Assembly: GCA_946478845.1 (NCBI GenBank)
Contig: CAMLDI010000006.1
Location: forward strand, 49,713-113,712
Direction: 5' to 3'
DNA: 64,000 nucleotides
Origin: an uncultured Paenibacillaceae bacterium
GTDB lineage: Bacteria > Bacillota > Bacilli > Aneurinibacillales > Aneurinibacillaceae
Both the position numbers and the translations under genes were made by a program. Below are positions 17,676 to 26,874 of the stretch, in pieces. How positions within the stretch are numbered: position 1 is the stretch's first letter; each line of letters begins with the position of its first letter. The notes under the pieces were generated by a model. It was not told where the DNA came from. It made no database searches and saw only the letters and a program-made list of their open reading frames with translations.

Positions 17676-18855
17676 GGAGAACCCTGTTGGCGATTTCTTC
17701 TCCAATCATCAGAGATGCGGTAGCTGCAGGAGATGGGGCATTGCATACATGCAAGGAGCGTTTTCCTGTGAAAATCGCAAAATCATCCACCATTTTCCCA
17801 TCCTTTAAAATGGCCTGAGCCCGAACCCCTGCTTCTGCCGGTACGATATCATTCATTTTTAATTCGGGAATTAAACGTTGCAAACTTTTCAGAAAAGCCT
17901 TTTTACTCATGGAGCGAACCATTTCCTTCACTCCTTCTTTGATATTTTTAGTGGCCAAACGCCAGAACCCCCCGTATACCAGCACTTCCCCCAGGTCTTT
18001 CATATTCATATCCTTTTTTAAATACCCTTCCCGTTTAAAACTGAGAACCGCGTTAGGACCAGCATGAATTTCCCCATTTACCATGCGGGTAAAATGGACT
18101 CCTAAAAAGGGAAAATCAGGATTGGGCACAGGATAAATCAAATGTTTCACCAAACTTTTTTTCCCTGAGGCTAATTCATAATATTCACCACGGAAAGGAA
18201 CAATTTTCATATGGGTTTCTACCCCACATAAATGGGCAATCCTGTCACTATGTAACCCGGCACAATTAATCAAATAACGGGCCTGAATCTCTCCCTTGTT
18301 CGTTTGAACAGTTACCATATCTGCCTGTTCTTGAATGCCAGTTACTGTGGTATTTAAACTGATTTCTCCCCCGTGTTCTTCAATGATGCGGGCATAGGCT
18401 TTTGCTACTTCTTGATAATCTACAATGCCACAGGAGGGAACATGAATCCCGGCTAACCCTTTCACATGGGGTTCAATTTCTTTCACTTCTTCCCCTGTTA
18501 ACATGCGAATGGACAATTGATTCTCTTTTCCTCTTTTATATAAATTCTCTAAAAGGGGGAGTTCAGAAGGTTCCGTAGCAACAATGACTTTGCCGCACCG
18601 TTCATAATGAATCCCTTGTTCTTCGCAAAATCGTACCATTCTTTCATTGCCTTCCCGGGCAAAGCGAGCTTTTAAACTGCCAGGTTTATAATAAATGCCT
18701 GAATGGATTACACCGCTGTTATGTCCCGTTTGATGGGCAGCTACTTTATTTTCTTTTTCGATGATAACGATCCGGGAATCTGGCTGGCGGCGCACAAGGG
18801 CAACCCCTGTTGCCAGTCCAACAATTCCGCCACCGATGATTGCAAAATCAAACAT
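17665..18855 (-). CDS. lhgO: L-2-hydroxyglutarate oxidase (FAD-dependent)
   Basis: A 396-residue DAO-family flavoprotein: N-terminal dinucleotide-binding fold FAIIGGGIVGLATG, HQTGHNSGVIHSGIYYKPGS, a middle block YLINCAGLHSDRIA and C-terminal AGVRAQAI. These match LhgO (YgaF), which oxidises L-2-hydroxyglutarate to 2-oxoglutarate and passes electrons to quinone. ATG 18855 lies 8 nt after AGGAAG. It is the first gene of an operon with nagA and the AlbA_2 gene, and divergent from hit. Confidence 0.9.
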   Translation of the reverse strand: MFDFAIIGGGIVGLATGVALVRRQPDSRIVIIEKENKVAAHQTGHNSGVIHSGIYYKPGSLKARFAREGNERMVRFCEEQGIHYERCGKVIVATEPSELPLLENLYKRGKENQLSIRMLTGEEVKEIEPHVKGLAGIHVPSCGIVDYQEVAKAYARIIEEHGGEISLNTTVTGIQEQADMVTVQTNKGEIQARYLINCAGLHSDRIAHLCGVETHMKIVPFRGEYYELASGKKSLVKHLIYPVPNPDFPFLGVHFTRMVNGEIHAGPNAVLSFKREGYLKKDMNMKDLGEVLVYGGFWRLATKNIKEGVKEMVRSMSKKAFLKSLQRLIPELKMNDIVPAEAGVRAQAILKDGKMVDDFAIFTGKRSLHVCNAPSPAATASLMIGEEIANRVLHEK

Positions 18856-18940
18856 TGACAACACTTCCTATTTTTGAGTTAAACTATGGTAAAATGATGA
18901 AAACCTTTAATTTATTATGGGAAAGGATGAAAACAACGAA

Positions 18941-19369
18941 ATGGCACATGATCCAAATTGTATTTTCTGCAAAATCATCCAGGGTGATATCCCCTCCGCA
19001 AAAGTATATGAGGATGAACATATTCTGGCCTTCATTGATATTAGCCAGGTCACGGAAGGTCATACCCTGATCATTCCAAAAGATCATAAGCAAGACATTT
19101 TCGCTCTAACGCCAGAAATTGCACAAAACCTTTTTAAGGCCATCCCTATGCTGGCCAATGCTATTAAAGAAGCTTACAATCCATTAGGATTAAATATGGT
19201 AAACAACAATGGTGAAACTGCTGGACAAACCGTATTCCATTACCATGTCCATTTGATTCCACGTTATGGAAAACAGGACGGATTCAGTGCAAAATGGGCC
19301 AACAACATGGATAAGTATGCGGCCCAGGATTACCAATCCATCGCTGCCAAAATTAAAGAACAACTTTAA
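18941..19369 (+). CDS. hit: HIT family nucleotide-binding protein
   Basis: A 142-residue histidine-triad protein with the catalytic HxHxH motif (HYHVHLIPR) and the N-terminal CIFCKIIQGDIPSAKVYED typical of Bacillus Hit. Members hydrolyse adenosine phosphoramidates or dinucleoside polyphosphates. An earlier in-frame ATG exists at 18917, but it has no ribosome binding site; AAAGGA lies 13 nt before 18941. Followed by a terminator shared with lysA. Confidence 0.92.
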   Translation: MAHDPNCIFCKIIQGDIPSAKVYEDEHILAFIDISQVTEGHTLIIPKDHKQDIFALTPEIAQNLFKAIPMLANAIKEAYNPLGLNMVNNNGETAGQTVFHYHVHLIPRYGKQDGFSAKWANNMDKYAAQDYQSIAAKIKEQL

Positions 19370-19373
19370 GGAC

Positions 19374-19407
19374 TAAAAAAGGCAGGGGAATCCCCTACCT
19401 TTTTTTA
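19374..19407. terminator. Bidirectional terminator between hit and lysA
   Basis: AAAAAAGG-C-AGGGGA pairs with TCCCCT-A-CCTTTTTTT across a minimal loop, with A and T runs on the two sides. It fits termination of both convergent genes. Confidence 0.88.
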
Positions 19408-19413
19408 TTACCT

Positions 19414-20733
19414 TTATGAGTTGATCAATCGTTTTAAGGGTTGGTCGTTTTTCACAAGGTCTTCGTAGGATTCCCGTTCGATCACTAGTTTGGCTTCTCC
19501 ATCTTTCACAAATACAACGGCCGGGCGTGGAATCCGGTTATAATTACTTGCCATTGCATACCCATAGGCCCCTGTGCAAGATATAGCCAGAATATCCCCT
19601 GATTCTGCTCTTGGGATTGAAGCATCCCATACTAGCATATCCCCACTCTCACAGCATTTTCCTGCAATAGACACTTCTTTCTCATTGGCAGCATTGGCGC
19701 GGTTGGCCAACATAACCTCATATTTTGACCCATATAATGCAGGACGAATATTGTCAGTCATACCACCATCTACGGCTACATAGGTACGAATGCCAGGAAT
19801 TTCTTTAATGGAACCAACGCGATAAAGGGTAGTCCCTGCCTCCCCAACAATACTTCTCCCTGGCTCAATCCAAATTTCCGGTAATGGATAATCCATCGCC
19901 TTAAATTGGCGCCTTACTTCTTCAGTAATTTCAGTAATATATTTTTCAACAGGCAGGGGATCATCTTCCGCTGTGTAACGAATGCCAAACCCTCCACCTA
20001 AATTTAAGACTTTTACAGCATATCCTGTTTCTTTGCGAACATGGATTAAGAAATCCCCAAGAACTTGTACCGCACATACAAAGCCTGTGGTCTCAAAAAT
20101 CTGAGATCCAATATGGGAATGAATACCTAACAAACGGTAATTGGATTTGCTTAAGGCTAATTTAATGGCTTCTAAAGCAAGGCCATTGGACACAGTAAAA
20201 CCAAATTTAGAATCATCCTGCCCTGTGGAAATGTAATCATGGGTGTGTGCTTCAATCCCTGGGGTTAAACGAAGAAGAATGGATACATCCCGTTCTTTTT
20301 TCACAGCGATTTCATGCAACACTTCTAATTCATAGAAGTTGTCTACAACAAAACAACCAATATTGGCATCCATGGCAAATTCCATTTCTTCTAAGGTTTT
20401 ATTATTGCCGTGGAAATGAATTCGTTCTGGAGGAAATCCTGCTTTTAGTGCTGTATATAACTCCCCTCCTGATACTACATCAAGGGAAAGATTTTCTTCT
20501 TCGCATAATTGGCACATAGCCATTGACATAAAGGCTTTACTAGCATAAGCTACCTGAAAGGAAAATTTGGTTTTTTTAAATGCTTGAATATAGGCACGGC
20601 ATTTTTCACGAATTAATTCCTCATCATAGACAAATAGCGGGGTACCAAATTGTTTCGCTAATTCAACAGTATCACAACCGCCGATTTCTAAGTGCCCTTG
20701 ATCATTTATTTTACTTGTTCCGTGCAAATACAT
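19414..20733 (-). CDS. lysA: Diaminopimelate decarboxylase
   Basis: A 439-residue PLP-dependent fold-III decarboxylase converting meso-DAP to L-lysine. The PLP lysine is K66 in AYASKAF; HIGSQI, NLGGGFGI and EPGRSIVGEAGTTLY are conserved, and the C-terminal CESGDML carries the dimer-interface active-site Cys. Length fits. It follows the spoVA genes as in B. subtilis but is separated from them by a terminator, so it likely has its own promoter. I see no lysine riboswitch upstream. Confidence 0.96.
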   Translation of the reverse strand: MYLHGTSKINDQGHLEIGGCDTVELAKQFGTPLFVYDEELIREKCRAYIQAFKKTKFSFQVAYASKAFMSMAMCQLCEEENLSLDVVSGGELYTALKAGFPPERIHFHGNNKTLEEMEFAMDANIGCFVVDNFYELEVLHEIAVKKERDVSILLRLTPGIEAHTHDYISTGQDDSKFGFTVSNGLALEAIKLALSKSNYRLLGIHSHIGSQIFETTGFVCAVQVLGDFLIHVRKETGYAVKVLNLGGGFGIRYTAEDDPLPVEKYITEITEEVRRQFKAMDYPLPEIWIEPGRSIVGEAGTTLYRVGSIKEIPGIRTYVAVDGGMTDNIRPALYGSKYEVMLANRANAANEKEVSIAGKCCESGDMLVWDASIPRAESGDILAISCTGAYGYAMASNYNRIPRPAVVFVKDGEAKLVIERESYEDLVKNDQPLKRLINS

Positions 20734-20772
20734 AGGGTCCCTCCTCTAAATATGCCCATGCGTATATGGAAT

Positions 20773-20808
20773 CAAAAATAGCAACTGGCAAACCACCCCA
20801 CCAGTTGC
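20773..20808 (-). terminator. Terminator of the spoVAA-spoVAB unit
   Basis: GCAACTGG / CCAGTTGC hairpin (20781-20808), followed on the minus strand by TATTTTTG. It lies between spoVAB and lysA. Confidence 0.8.
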
Positions 20809-20903
20809 TTCTCTATTACTTTAACATTAACATAATAAAACCCCTCTTACAACCCTTTTCCACCAGAATGAGTATTCCTAGAAGTGCGGATTTTTTCAGT
20901 AAA

Positions 20904-21323
20904 TTAGGGCACATAAATTAACCAGTGAAAGAGAGATCCCAGGGTTTTGCCAAGGGCAATAGCCAGAATAAAAAAGTAGATATATTCAAACAAATGCATT
21001 CTCCTTGTTAATATGGGAATCACATTCAGCACTTCTGTTAAGGCTGCTGCCAATAGCCCAACAAAAATCCCCATAAAAAGGCCGGGGATCGCAAGAACCT
21101 TTTCTGAAAAATACACGGACGTTGGAAAGAAATCCAGTACTGTAAAAAAAATAGGGCCCAGAATGACCGTCCATTGAAAGAGAAAAGTATATTCTTTCGA
21201 ACCAATAATCTGAATCATCCGGGGAATAATGTCTAGCACCGATAATAAAGCAACAAATCCCGCGCCCACCAACAACCCGCCACTAAGGCCAAAAATCATA
21301 AGCAATATACTATTCAAAATCAT
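20904..21323 (-). CDS. spoVAB: Stage V sporulation protein AB
   Basis: A 139-residue integral membrane protein with four to five helices, matching SpoVAB: FGLSGGLLVGAGFVALLSVLDIIPR, GSKEYTFLFQWTVILGP and GLLAAALTEVLNVIPILTRRM. It is part of the SpoVA apparatus for dipicolinic acid uptake in the forespore. The start overlaps the spoVAA stop (ATGA). The usual downstream spoVAC, spoVAD and spoVAE are absent; a terminator and lysA follow. Confidence 0.92.
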   Translation of the reverse strand: MILNSILLMIFGLSGGLLVGAGFVALLSVLDIIPRMIQIIGSKEYTFLFQWTVILGPIFFTVLDFFPTSVYFSEKVLAIPGLFMGIFVGLLAAALTEVLNVIPILTRRMHLFEYIYFFILAIALGKTLGSLFHWLIYVP

Positions 21324-21943
21324 TTTTTCTGATCCTGCCCCATTTGTTCCACAAGGGTATATTGATCCACGTTTTGTTCATATAAAAACACTTCAACTTC
21401 CAGTGGGCTAGGTTCTTCATTAAATCGTTTGCGAAATACATGGTTGAAAAACATTAACATGCCAATGCCAATCCCAATGGAATAAGGAATCTGAATTATA
21501 TAAGGATGCTGTACCTCCTGGCCTGTAACCAGCTGATAAATACGCTGATGAACTTCCTTCATGCTTACATCCACATGAAAGTTCATAATCGCTAATCCAG
21601 AGCCAATAAACAGGGTAAACCAGACAAAAAGCACAACCAAGAAATTCGGCTTTTTCTTTACATCATAAACATGGACAAGGGTCTGGTCATGACCTACAGA
21701 TTGGATATCAAAGGATGAATCTACCTTTCGCAAAAGATGGATTACATGGATTAAATCAATGACAATACGATTTCCGTCTTCTGGCCGTGGAACATACACC
21801 AGTAAATTTTTTAATTCATCCTGTTTATACCGATTGGAGTCCAATATAAAATCAGCAAGCTGGTGCAAATAGATTCTCTGCCCTGGAGGACTGTATATTT
21901 TCGGACGCAATTTGAGGTAAATTCGTGGTATTTCTTGTTCCAT
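21320..21943 (-). CDS. spoVAA: Stage V sporulation protein AA
   Basis: A 207-residue protein with an N-terminal soluble domain (IYLKLRPKI, HQLADFILD) and two C-terminal membrane segments (FVWFTLFIGSGLAIMNFHVDVSMKEVHQRIY and a second near residue 170). This matches SpoVAA, a forespore protein linked to dipicolinate transport. I place the start at ATG 21943, 7 nt after GGAGG, not at the more upstream open-frame start. A possible weak sigma-G site (TGATT then CATACTT, 18 bp) lies upstream but is not convincing. Confidence 0.92.
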   Translation of the reverse strand: MEQEIPRIYLKLRPKIYSPPGQRIYLHQLADFILDSNRYKQDELKNLLVYVPRPEDGNRIVIDLIHVIHLLRKVDSSFDIQSVGHDQTLVHVYDVKKKPNFLVVLFVWFTLFIGSGLAIMNFHVDVSMKEVHQRIYQLVTGQEVQHPYIIQIPYSIGIGIGMLMFFNHVFRKRFNEEPSPLEVEVFLYEQNVDQYTLVEQMGQDQKK

Positions 21944-22031
21944 GTCCTCACCTCCAATGTACAACAAGTTTCTTTCTAGTATTTGTCAGATGAGGAGAAA
22001 GTATGTAATTAAAGATGCTAAAGAATCAAAT

Positions 22032-23009
22032 TTATTTCAACGAATTAGCTATTTTTATCAATTCACCTAACTTTTCTTCACGATTGTTTTTCGTTATTGT
22101 TAAATAATAAAGTAAATCCCCTTTTTTAAACCTCATAGAATCTTTGTGAGATTCTTTTATATGATTATAAACAACCCTCAAACCATTATCTAATTTTATT
22201 AATTTAGCATTTTTTCCTTCTCTAACTTTTTGTTCTGGATTAAAGTAGACAAACATATCAAATCTTTCATTTGTTTTTTGGTTTAAGTAACCAATTTGAA
22301 TTATTTTAGCTGTTTTATTATAAAAACTACCGGAATGTGTAGGAAGAAAAGGAATGTATTGGGGTAACATGACATCCTGATGAAGGTGATTTTCAAATTG
22401 TAAAACAGAAACATCAATAGGGACAAGTCCTCTTACACCCATGGGGTGGTAAGGGTCTAATTCCAGTTCTTCTTTTTTTGGTTCAGAATTAGCAATTTCT
22501 GTTAAAGTAGCAATGGCATTTTTCACTAATTTTTTCTCAAGGCTTAAGGTATAAATCCAACCCTCTTTTTCAAAAGTAAACACAACCACACGACCCTTTG
22601 CAAATGTATGATAATATGCTTGTGTACCATCCTTTAACCGAACCTTTGTATCTATATCAGAATTATATTTCATTCCATATTTTGCAGGTCGAACATTAAT
22701 TATGTAATTGAAATGTTGTTCTACATTTAAGTACACAATTTCAAGTCCATTGTTTGGGTCACCATCTACCTTATGAGATCTTCCGAAAGAATGGGTAAAA
22801 TATAATGGAGGCAACTTACCGGGTATAGGCAATTTTCTTTTAAAGTAATTTTCAGTTTCATAAATTGCATCTTCTACAGATTTATACCCTAAGTCATGAT
22901 AACTTTTTTCTAGTGAAAAATCTTTTTTATCAATGGCTTTAATTGATAGCACTCCATTGAAAGTTAGAATAAACCCCAAAAAAAGAAGGCTTAATTTCTT
23001 TTTAAACAT
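22032..23009 (-). CDS. Secreted protein with two similar domains, function unknown
   Basis: A 325-residue protein with an N-terminal signal peptide or anchor (MFKKKLSLLFLGFILTF). The mature part falls into two halves of the same pattern: P-x-Y-x-P...THS, an Ile/Tyr-rich beta stretch, then LKDGTQAYYHT...EKEGWIYTLSLEK...LTEIANS in the first half and LDNGLRVVYNH...KKGDLLYYLTITK...LIKIANS in the second. This looks like an internal duplication of a DUF4367-like fold. It is downstream of the Bce-type permease but separated by a terminator. Confidence 0.65.
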   Translation of the reverse strand: MFKKKLSLLFLGFILTFNGVLSIKAIDKKDFSLEKSYHDLGYKSVEDAIYETENYFKRKLPIPGKLPPLYFTHSFGRSHKVDGDPNNGLEIVYLNVEQHFNYIINVRPAKYGMKYNSDIDTKVRLKDGTQAYYHTFAKGRVVVFTFEKEGWIYTLSLEKKLVKNAIATLTEIANSEPKKEELELDPYHPMGVRGLVPIDVSVLQFENHLHQDVMLPQYIPFLPTHSGSFYNKTAKIIQIGYLNQKTNERFDMFVYFNPEQKVREGKNAKLIKLDNGLRVVYNHIKESHKDSMRFKKGDLLYYLTITKNNREEKLGELIKIANSLK

Positions 23010-23072
23010 CTTAATTACTCCTTTCTCTCTTTACTTCTTTCGCCTAATGTTTCCCAAATAAAATTTTCGATA

Positions 23073-23099
23073 CAAAAAAAAAGGCACTTTTCAGTGCCC
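23073..23099 (-). terminator. Terminator of the Bce-type ABC transporter
   Basis: GGCACTGAAAAGTGCC hairpin (to 23099) followed on the minus strand by nine U residues. It directly follows the permease stop codon. Confidence 0.9.
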
Positions 23100-23105
23100 A
23101 TTCCC

Positions 23106-25010
23106 TCATTTCGCCAGTTGGAAATACATTTTTCTCCTGGCATAAATGAAAAATCCCAATTGGATCACCAGATAGATGCCAGTAACGATGAAAAAGTATA
23201 AAAGGATTTCAGGATTTTTCAACACGCCACCATTGCCATCATCTTGTGCCGCACCTATGATGTAAAGGAATGCGATTGTACTGCCAACAATGGTTGGAAC
23301 AAAAAATAGGGTTGTTATCTCCCTTGAAATAATTTGCTTTACATTCTCAGCAGTAATCCCTATATGATGAAGCTTAGTATACTTCGCCTTTTCTTCATCA
23401 ATTCGAGAAAATAAATTCAAATACAATAGGATACAAGAACCTAGAAAAAAAACAACACTTGCAAATATGGTCACGAAAAGTGGCATACCATTTACCATCT
23501 TGTTTATATTATTCAGTTCTATTTTAAAATAAAAGGGATAAGCCCTTTCTTCTGTTTTTAAACTTTTTTTCAGTTTATCAACAGTATCCCCCGACTCTTT
23601 CCAATTGGCTACATTGATCAAATGAATGGTTCCCTCAAAACCACCCGGATTCTTTTTTAATTCCTGGAATTCAGAATTGCTTACAAGAAAAATGGTATCA
23701 TTATCAAAATCAAATTGATTAATATGTTGTTTTACTATTTTCTCCTTATATTTATAGCTAATATTTTCATTACCCAGTTCTAAGCTAAGACCGTATTCAA
23801 AATCATTTCGATCAGTAGTTCCAGGTTCTGGATTCCGATTTATGTAATACACAAATTCCTTGTCCTGCAATTTAATATCATTGTTCGTTAATCTATTAAA
23901 ATGATCCACTGGCATAAATGTATACACCGCTGCCGACTCCATATAAGGATGTTTCTGAGTTAATTTATAGAAGGGTATTATATTATGTTCTTGTAGAGGA
24001 TTTTCCTTTTTGTCAATCATTGAATTAATTTCTTCGACACTCAAATTGTCTTCATTCTCTGTTTGGTAAAATGCGATATCATAAGGATTACGTTCTACTA
24101 TTTCCCTTTCACCAAACTTATTAACAATGATTGATATCGTACAATAAAAAATAGTAATCATAATCATCGTCGTCACTAACATAAGGATCGACGTTAGCTG
24201 TTTAAATTTGTAATCTAGATTAGTCAGAAACAAAAGCCGAGGATAATAAAACCCCTTATTTTTTTTAAAAACATCAATTAAAAAACTTGTAATCTGAGAA
24301 AGTGAAAAATACAATCCAAGAAGTGTTAATGTTAACCAGAGAGGCATATAGGCATCTTCATAGTAAACTGTGGTACTAAAATAATTTCCCGCAATAGATC
24401 CAATGAGCATAACCAGTCCAACTACGCCCAATGATGGACTTTTTATTATGGTATCTGCAACTTTCTCGCTTTTTAAATTATCAATCACATTTCCTTTTAG
24501 GATATGGTAAAGGGATGTCGCGATTGCCAGCGTAAAAATGAATAAAAAAGAAAGAATCGCGTAGGTGAACATGTCGCTATTTAAACGAAAAGGAACATTT
24601 GGTAAACCTACACTATTGATTAAAATTAAAAAGAATAGTTTTGAAAATACTGTCCCTCCCAAAATGCCGCACAAAATTGAAACAAGGGCAATCACTCCAT
24701 TTTCCAGCAATAACAATTTGGCAATATCACGGTTAGACATCCCTAATGTAATAAATAGTCCAAATTCACTTCTCCTGTTTTTGATAAAAATATTATGGGC
24801 ATATGTAATGAAAAAGACAGAAAAAACAATAAGTCCAATAATGGGAAGGGTTTGTTGTGGATCTTTTAATACTTGAATAAATGCTTCATTAAAAAAAATC
24901 GTCGAAAACATAAATAAAAACATGACTGCAAAAATGTTACATAATAAATAAAAAATGTATTTTTTATAATTCACCTTTGCCATTTTCCACACAATTTGGT
25001 TAAAAGACAT
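23106..25010 (-). CDS. BceB-type ABC transporter permease (FtsX-like)
   Basis: A 634-residue permease with about ten membrane helices and a large extracytoplasmic domain between helices VII and VIII (about residues 305-525), the architecture of peptide-antibiotic detoxification permeases. Near the N-terminus are AHNIFIKNRRSEFGLFITLGMSNRDIAKLLLLENG, typical of FtsX domains. Partner of the ATPase whose stop overlaps its start by 11 nt. With the adjacent kinase and regulator it forms a Bce-type module for sensing and resisting cell-wall-active peptides; the specific drug is unknown. Confidence 0.88.
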   Translation of the reverse strand: MSFNQIVWKMAKVNYKKYIFYLLCNIFAVMFLFMFSTIFFNEAFIQVLKDPQQTLPIIGLIVFSVFFITYAHNIFIKNRRSEFGLFITLGMSNRDIAKLLLLENGVIALVSILCGILGGTVFSKLFFLILINSVGLPNVPFRLNSDMFTYAILSFLFIFTLAIATSLYHILKGNVIDNLKSEKVADTIIKSPSLGVVGLVMLIGSIAGNYFSTTVYYEDAYMPLWLTLTLLGLYFSLSQITSFLIDVFKKNKGFYYPRLLFLTNLDYKFKQLTSILMLVTTMIMITIFYCTISIIVNKFGEREIVERNPYDIAFYQTENEDNLSVEEINSMIDKKENPLQEHNIIPFYKLTQKHPYMESAAVYTFMPVDHFNRLTNNDIKLQDKEFVYYINRNPEPGTTDRNDFEYGLSLELGNENISYKYKEKIVKQHINQFDFDNDTIFLVSNSEFQELKKNPGGFEGTIHLINVANWKESGDTVDKLKKSLKTEERAYPFYFKIELNNINKMVNGMPLFVTIFASVVFFLGSCILLYLNLFSRIDEEKAKYTKLHHIGITAENVKQIISREITTLFFVPTIVGSTIAFLYIIGAAQDDGNGGVLKNPEILLYFFIVTGIYLVIQLGFFIYARRKMYFQLAK

Positions 25011-25764
25011 GGGTTTTTCCCCCTAAAACAGCAAGGTTGTCCATAATTTGATTAATGAACTCTTTACGGTTGCCTTTTTTTACAATGTTGGAATGGATTA
25101 AGCCATCTTTGATATACACCACTTTCTGACAATAACTAGCAGCAAAAATGTCGTGAGTAATAAGGACCACTGTAGTAGAAAGCTCATGGACTATTTTTTC
25201 AAAACAATCCATGATAATGGCTGAAGATTTAGAATCCAAATTCCCCGTTGGTTCATCCGCAAAAATAATACTCGGTTGGTTCACCAGTGCCCGACAAACC
25301 GCCGTTCGTTGTTGTTGCCCACCAGATATACTGTAGGGGTATTTTTCCAGGATGGGTTCGATTTCAAACAGGCTTGCAAGCTGATTCACTTTCTCTTCCA
25401 TTTCAGCTACGCTTTTCTTTTCCAGTACCATGGGCAGGATGATATTCTCTTTTACTGTTAAGCTGTCTAACAAGTTAAAGTCCTGGAACACGAAACCTAA
25501 TTGTTTACGGCGAAAAAGGGCTAATTTTCCACCTGTCATGGTACTTATTTTTTCCCCCTCAATTTCAACTTCACCTGAAGTAGGCTTATCAATTCCACTC
25601 AATAGGTTAAGCAACGTTGTTTTCCCGCTTCCAGAAGGGCCCATAATTGCAATGAACTCTCCTTTATTAATGGAAAGGCTCACTCCACCTAATGCAGTAG
25701 TAGACCCTTCACCACCTAACTCTCCATAGGTTTTTACAATGTTCCTTGCCTCTAAAATGACCAT
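25000..25764 (-). CDS. BceA-type ABC transporter ATPase
   Basis: A 254-residue ATPase of the MacB/LolD/BceA group. Walker A is GPSGSGKTT, the Q-loop is FQDFNLLDSLTVKENI, the signature is SISGGQQQRTAVCRAL, Walker B is IIFADEPTGNLD and the switch His is in LITHD. It works with the FtsX-like permease just downstream. The promoter region carries a BceR-type box (25849-25862), so transcription is probably activated by the adjacent response regulator. Confidence 0.92.
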   Translation of the reverse strand: MVILEARNIVKTYGELGGEGSTTALGGVSLSINKGEFIAIMGPSGSGKTTLLNLLSGIDKPTSGEVEIEGEKISTMTGGKLALFRRKQLGFVFQDFNLLDSLTVKENIILPMVLEKKSVAEMEEKVNQLASLFEIEPILEKYPYSISGGQQQRTAVCRALVNQPSIIFADEPTGNLDSKSSAIIMDCFEKIVHELSTTVVLITHDIFAASYCQKVVYIKDGLIHSNIVKKGNRKEFINQIMDNLAVLGGKTHVF

Positions 25765-25839
25765 GGTTTCTCCCCCTTTTGTAACTGGCCTTTAACAACA
25801 TCCTAAGTTACATAAAGAATCTCATCCATCGTATATGCT

Positions 25840-25869
25840 AAAAATACCTTACATTTTTGTAAGGTATTT
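25840..25869 (-). terminator. Hairpin at the end of the Bce-type kinase gene
   Basis: An 11-bp perfect stem AAATACCTTAC / GTAAGGTATTT (25842-25869) with a short A/T loop and TTTTTA on the minus strand. It contains the last codons of the kinase gene. The same DNA contains a BceR-type palindrome, so it may serve as both terminator and operator. Confidence 0.65.
25849..25862. promoter_or_regulatory. Candidate BceR-type regulator box upstream of ABC genes
   Basis: TTACA-N4-TGTAA, a perfect match to the TNACA-N4-TGTAA consensus described for BceR-like regulators. It lies 85 bp upstream of the ATPase start and overlaps the stop codon of the kinase gene. The core promoter between it and the ATPase is not clear. 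Confidence 0.6.
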
Positions 25870-26874
25870 CCCAGCAACCCATCGTATAGTGACCGTTGTA
25901 CCTTGGGACACTGTGGATTGTATAGTAATTCTTTGACCCAGTTTGTCAGCAATTTTTTTACATAGATAGAGTCCAATGCCTGTAGAGTTTATAAATTTTC
26001 TTCCATTTTCCCCGGTGAAAAATGGCTGAAATACCCGTTCAAGATCATAGGAAGGAATGCCTACCCCTTCGTCAGTGATAGAAAGGGTTATGTAATTTTC
26101 CTTTTCTTCAATACAAAAGGTGATGGTTTTGTTCCCACTTTTTGTACTGGAGTACTTTATTGCGTTGGAGATAATTTGGTCTAGTAAGATATCGTTCCAC
26201 TTAGAATCAGTGGCAATACAAGGAGTGTTCCCCGCACATTGAATGGAAGGAAAGATAGATTGGTAAATAAATTCCCTTTTTCTCCTGTTAATGATTTTTC
26301 TTAAAGAAGCAAGCAAATCAACAGATTCCACTTCCAAGTCATTTTCGAAGCTATCTAATCGTATCATTGTTAGCCCTTGTTCGATGGATGAATGTAACCG
26401 TTTGTTTTCTTGCATTATTTTTTCAAAAACCTCAGCGGTTTCCTTTGTTTCTTCTTTATTCATAATTAATTCAATCACTGACACAGGGGTTTTTAAATGG
26501 TGCATCCAATGGGATAAAAAGTATATTCTCTCTTGATTTCGCTGTTTCATTTCATGGTATTTATTGGTATGTTCCCGTATTACTTTTTCTAGCAATTGGT
26601 GAAAGGCTTTCTGTTCCTCTGTATATGGTTGTAATTCAACCACTTCATTCCTTAGCATCCTCTCAATTGCATGGTTCAGTTGATAATAGCGAAACCAGTC
26701 AATGACAAGGAATATCGTTAATAAAAAAATCCCGATGGATAAAGGATAGAAAAAATCCTTGTTTGCAGGTTCATTAAGGTGAAAAAAGGAAATAATACAA
26801 ACCATGTTTGCCAGATAAAAGACAATAAGAAGGATTCTATCTTTTAAAAAGTTTTTCAAAATATGTTTAAACAT
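25849..26874 (-). CDS. BceS-type intramembrane-sensing histidine kinase
   Basis: A 341-residue kinase with two N-terminal helices (about 13-32 and 42-60) joined by only about 9 residues, so no extracytoplasmic sensor domain. The phosphoacceptor region SHWMHHLKTPVSV (H125 probable) is typical of BceS-like kinases, which read the flux of their cognate ABC transporter. ATPase boxes N (ISNAIKYSS), G1 (DEGVGIP) and G2 (GIGLYLCKKIA) are intact. It overlaps the regulator stop by 8 nt. Confidence 0.9.
   Translation of the reverse strand: MFKHILKNFLKDRILLIVFYLANMVCIISFFHLNEPANKDFFYPLSIGIFLLTIFLVIDWFRYYQLNHAIERMLRNEVVELQPYTEEQKAFHQLLEKVIREHTNKYHEMKQRNQERIYFLSHWMHHLKTPVSVIELIMNKEETKETAEVFEKIMQENKRLHSSIEQGLTMIRLDSFENDLEVESVDLLASLRKIINRRKREFIYQSIFPSIQCAGNTPCIATDSKWNDILLDQIISNAIKYSSTKSGNKTITFCIEEKENYITLSITDEGVGIPSYDLERVFQPFFTGENGRKFINSTGIGLYLCKKIADKLGQRITIQSTVSQGTTVTIRWVAGKYLTKM

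Noticed and set aside
20733..20903. Lysine riboswitch before lysA
   Set aside because: The leader is too short and holds only the spoVAB terminator; no L-box motifs were found.
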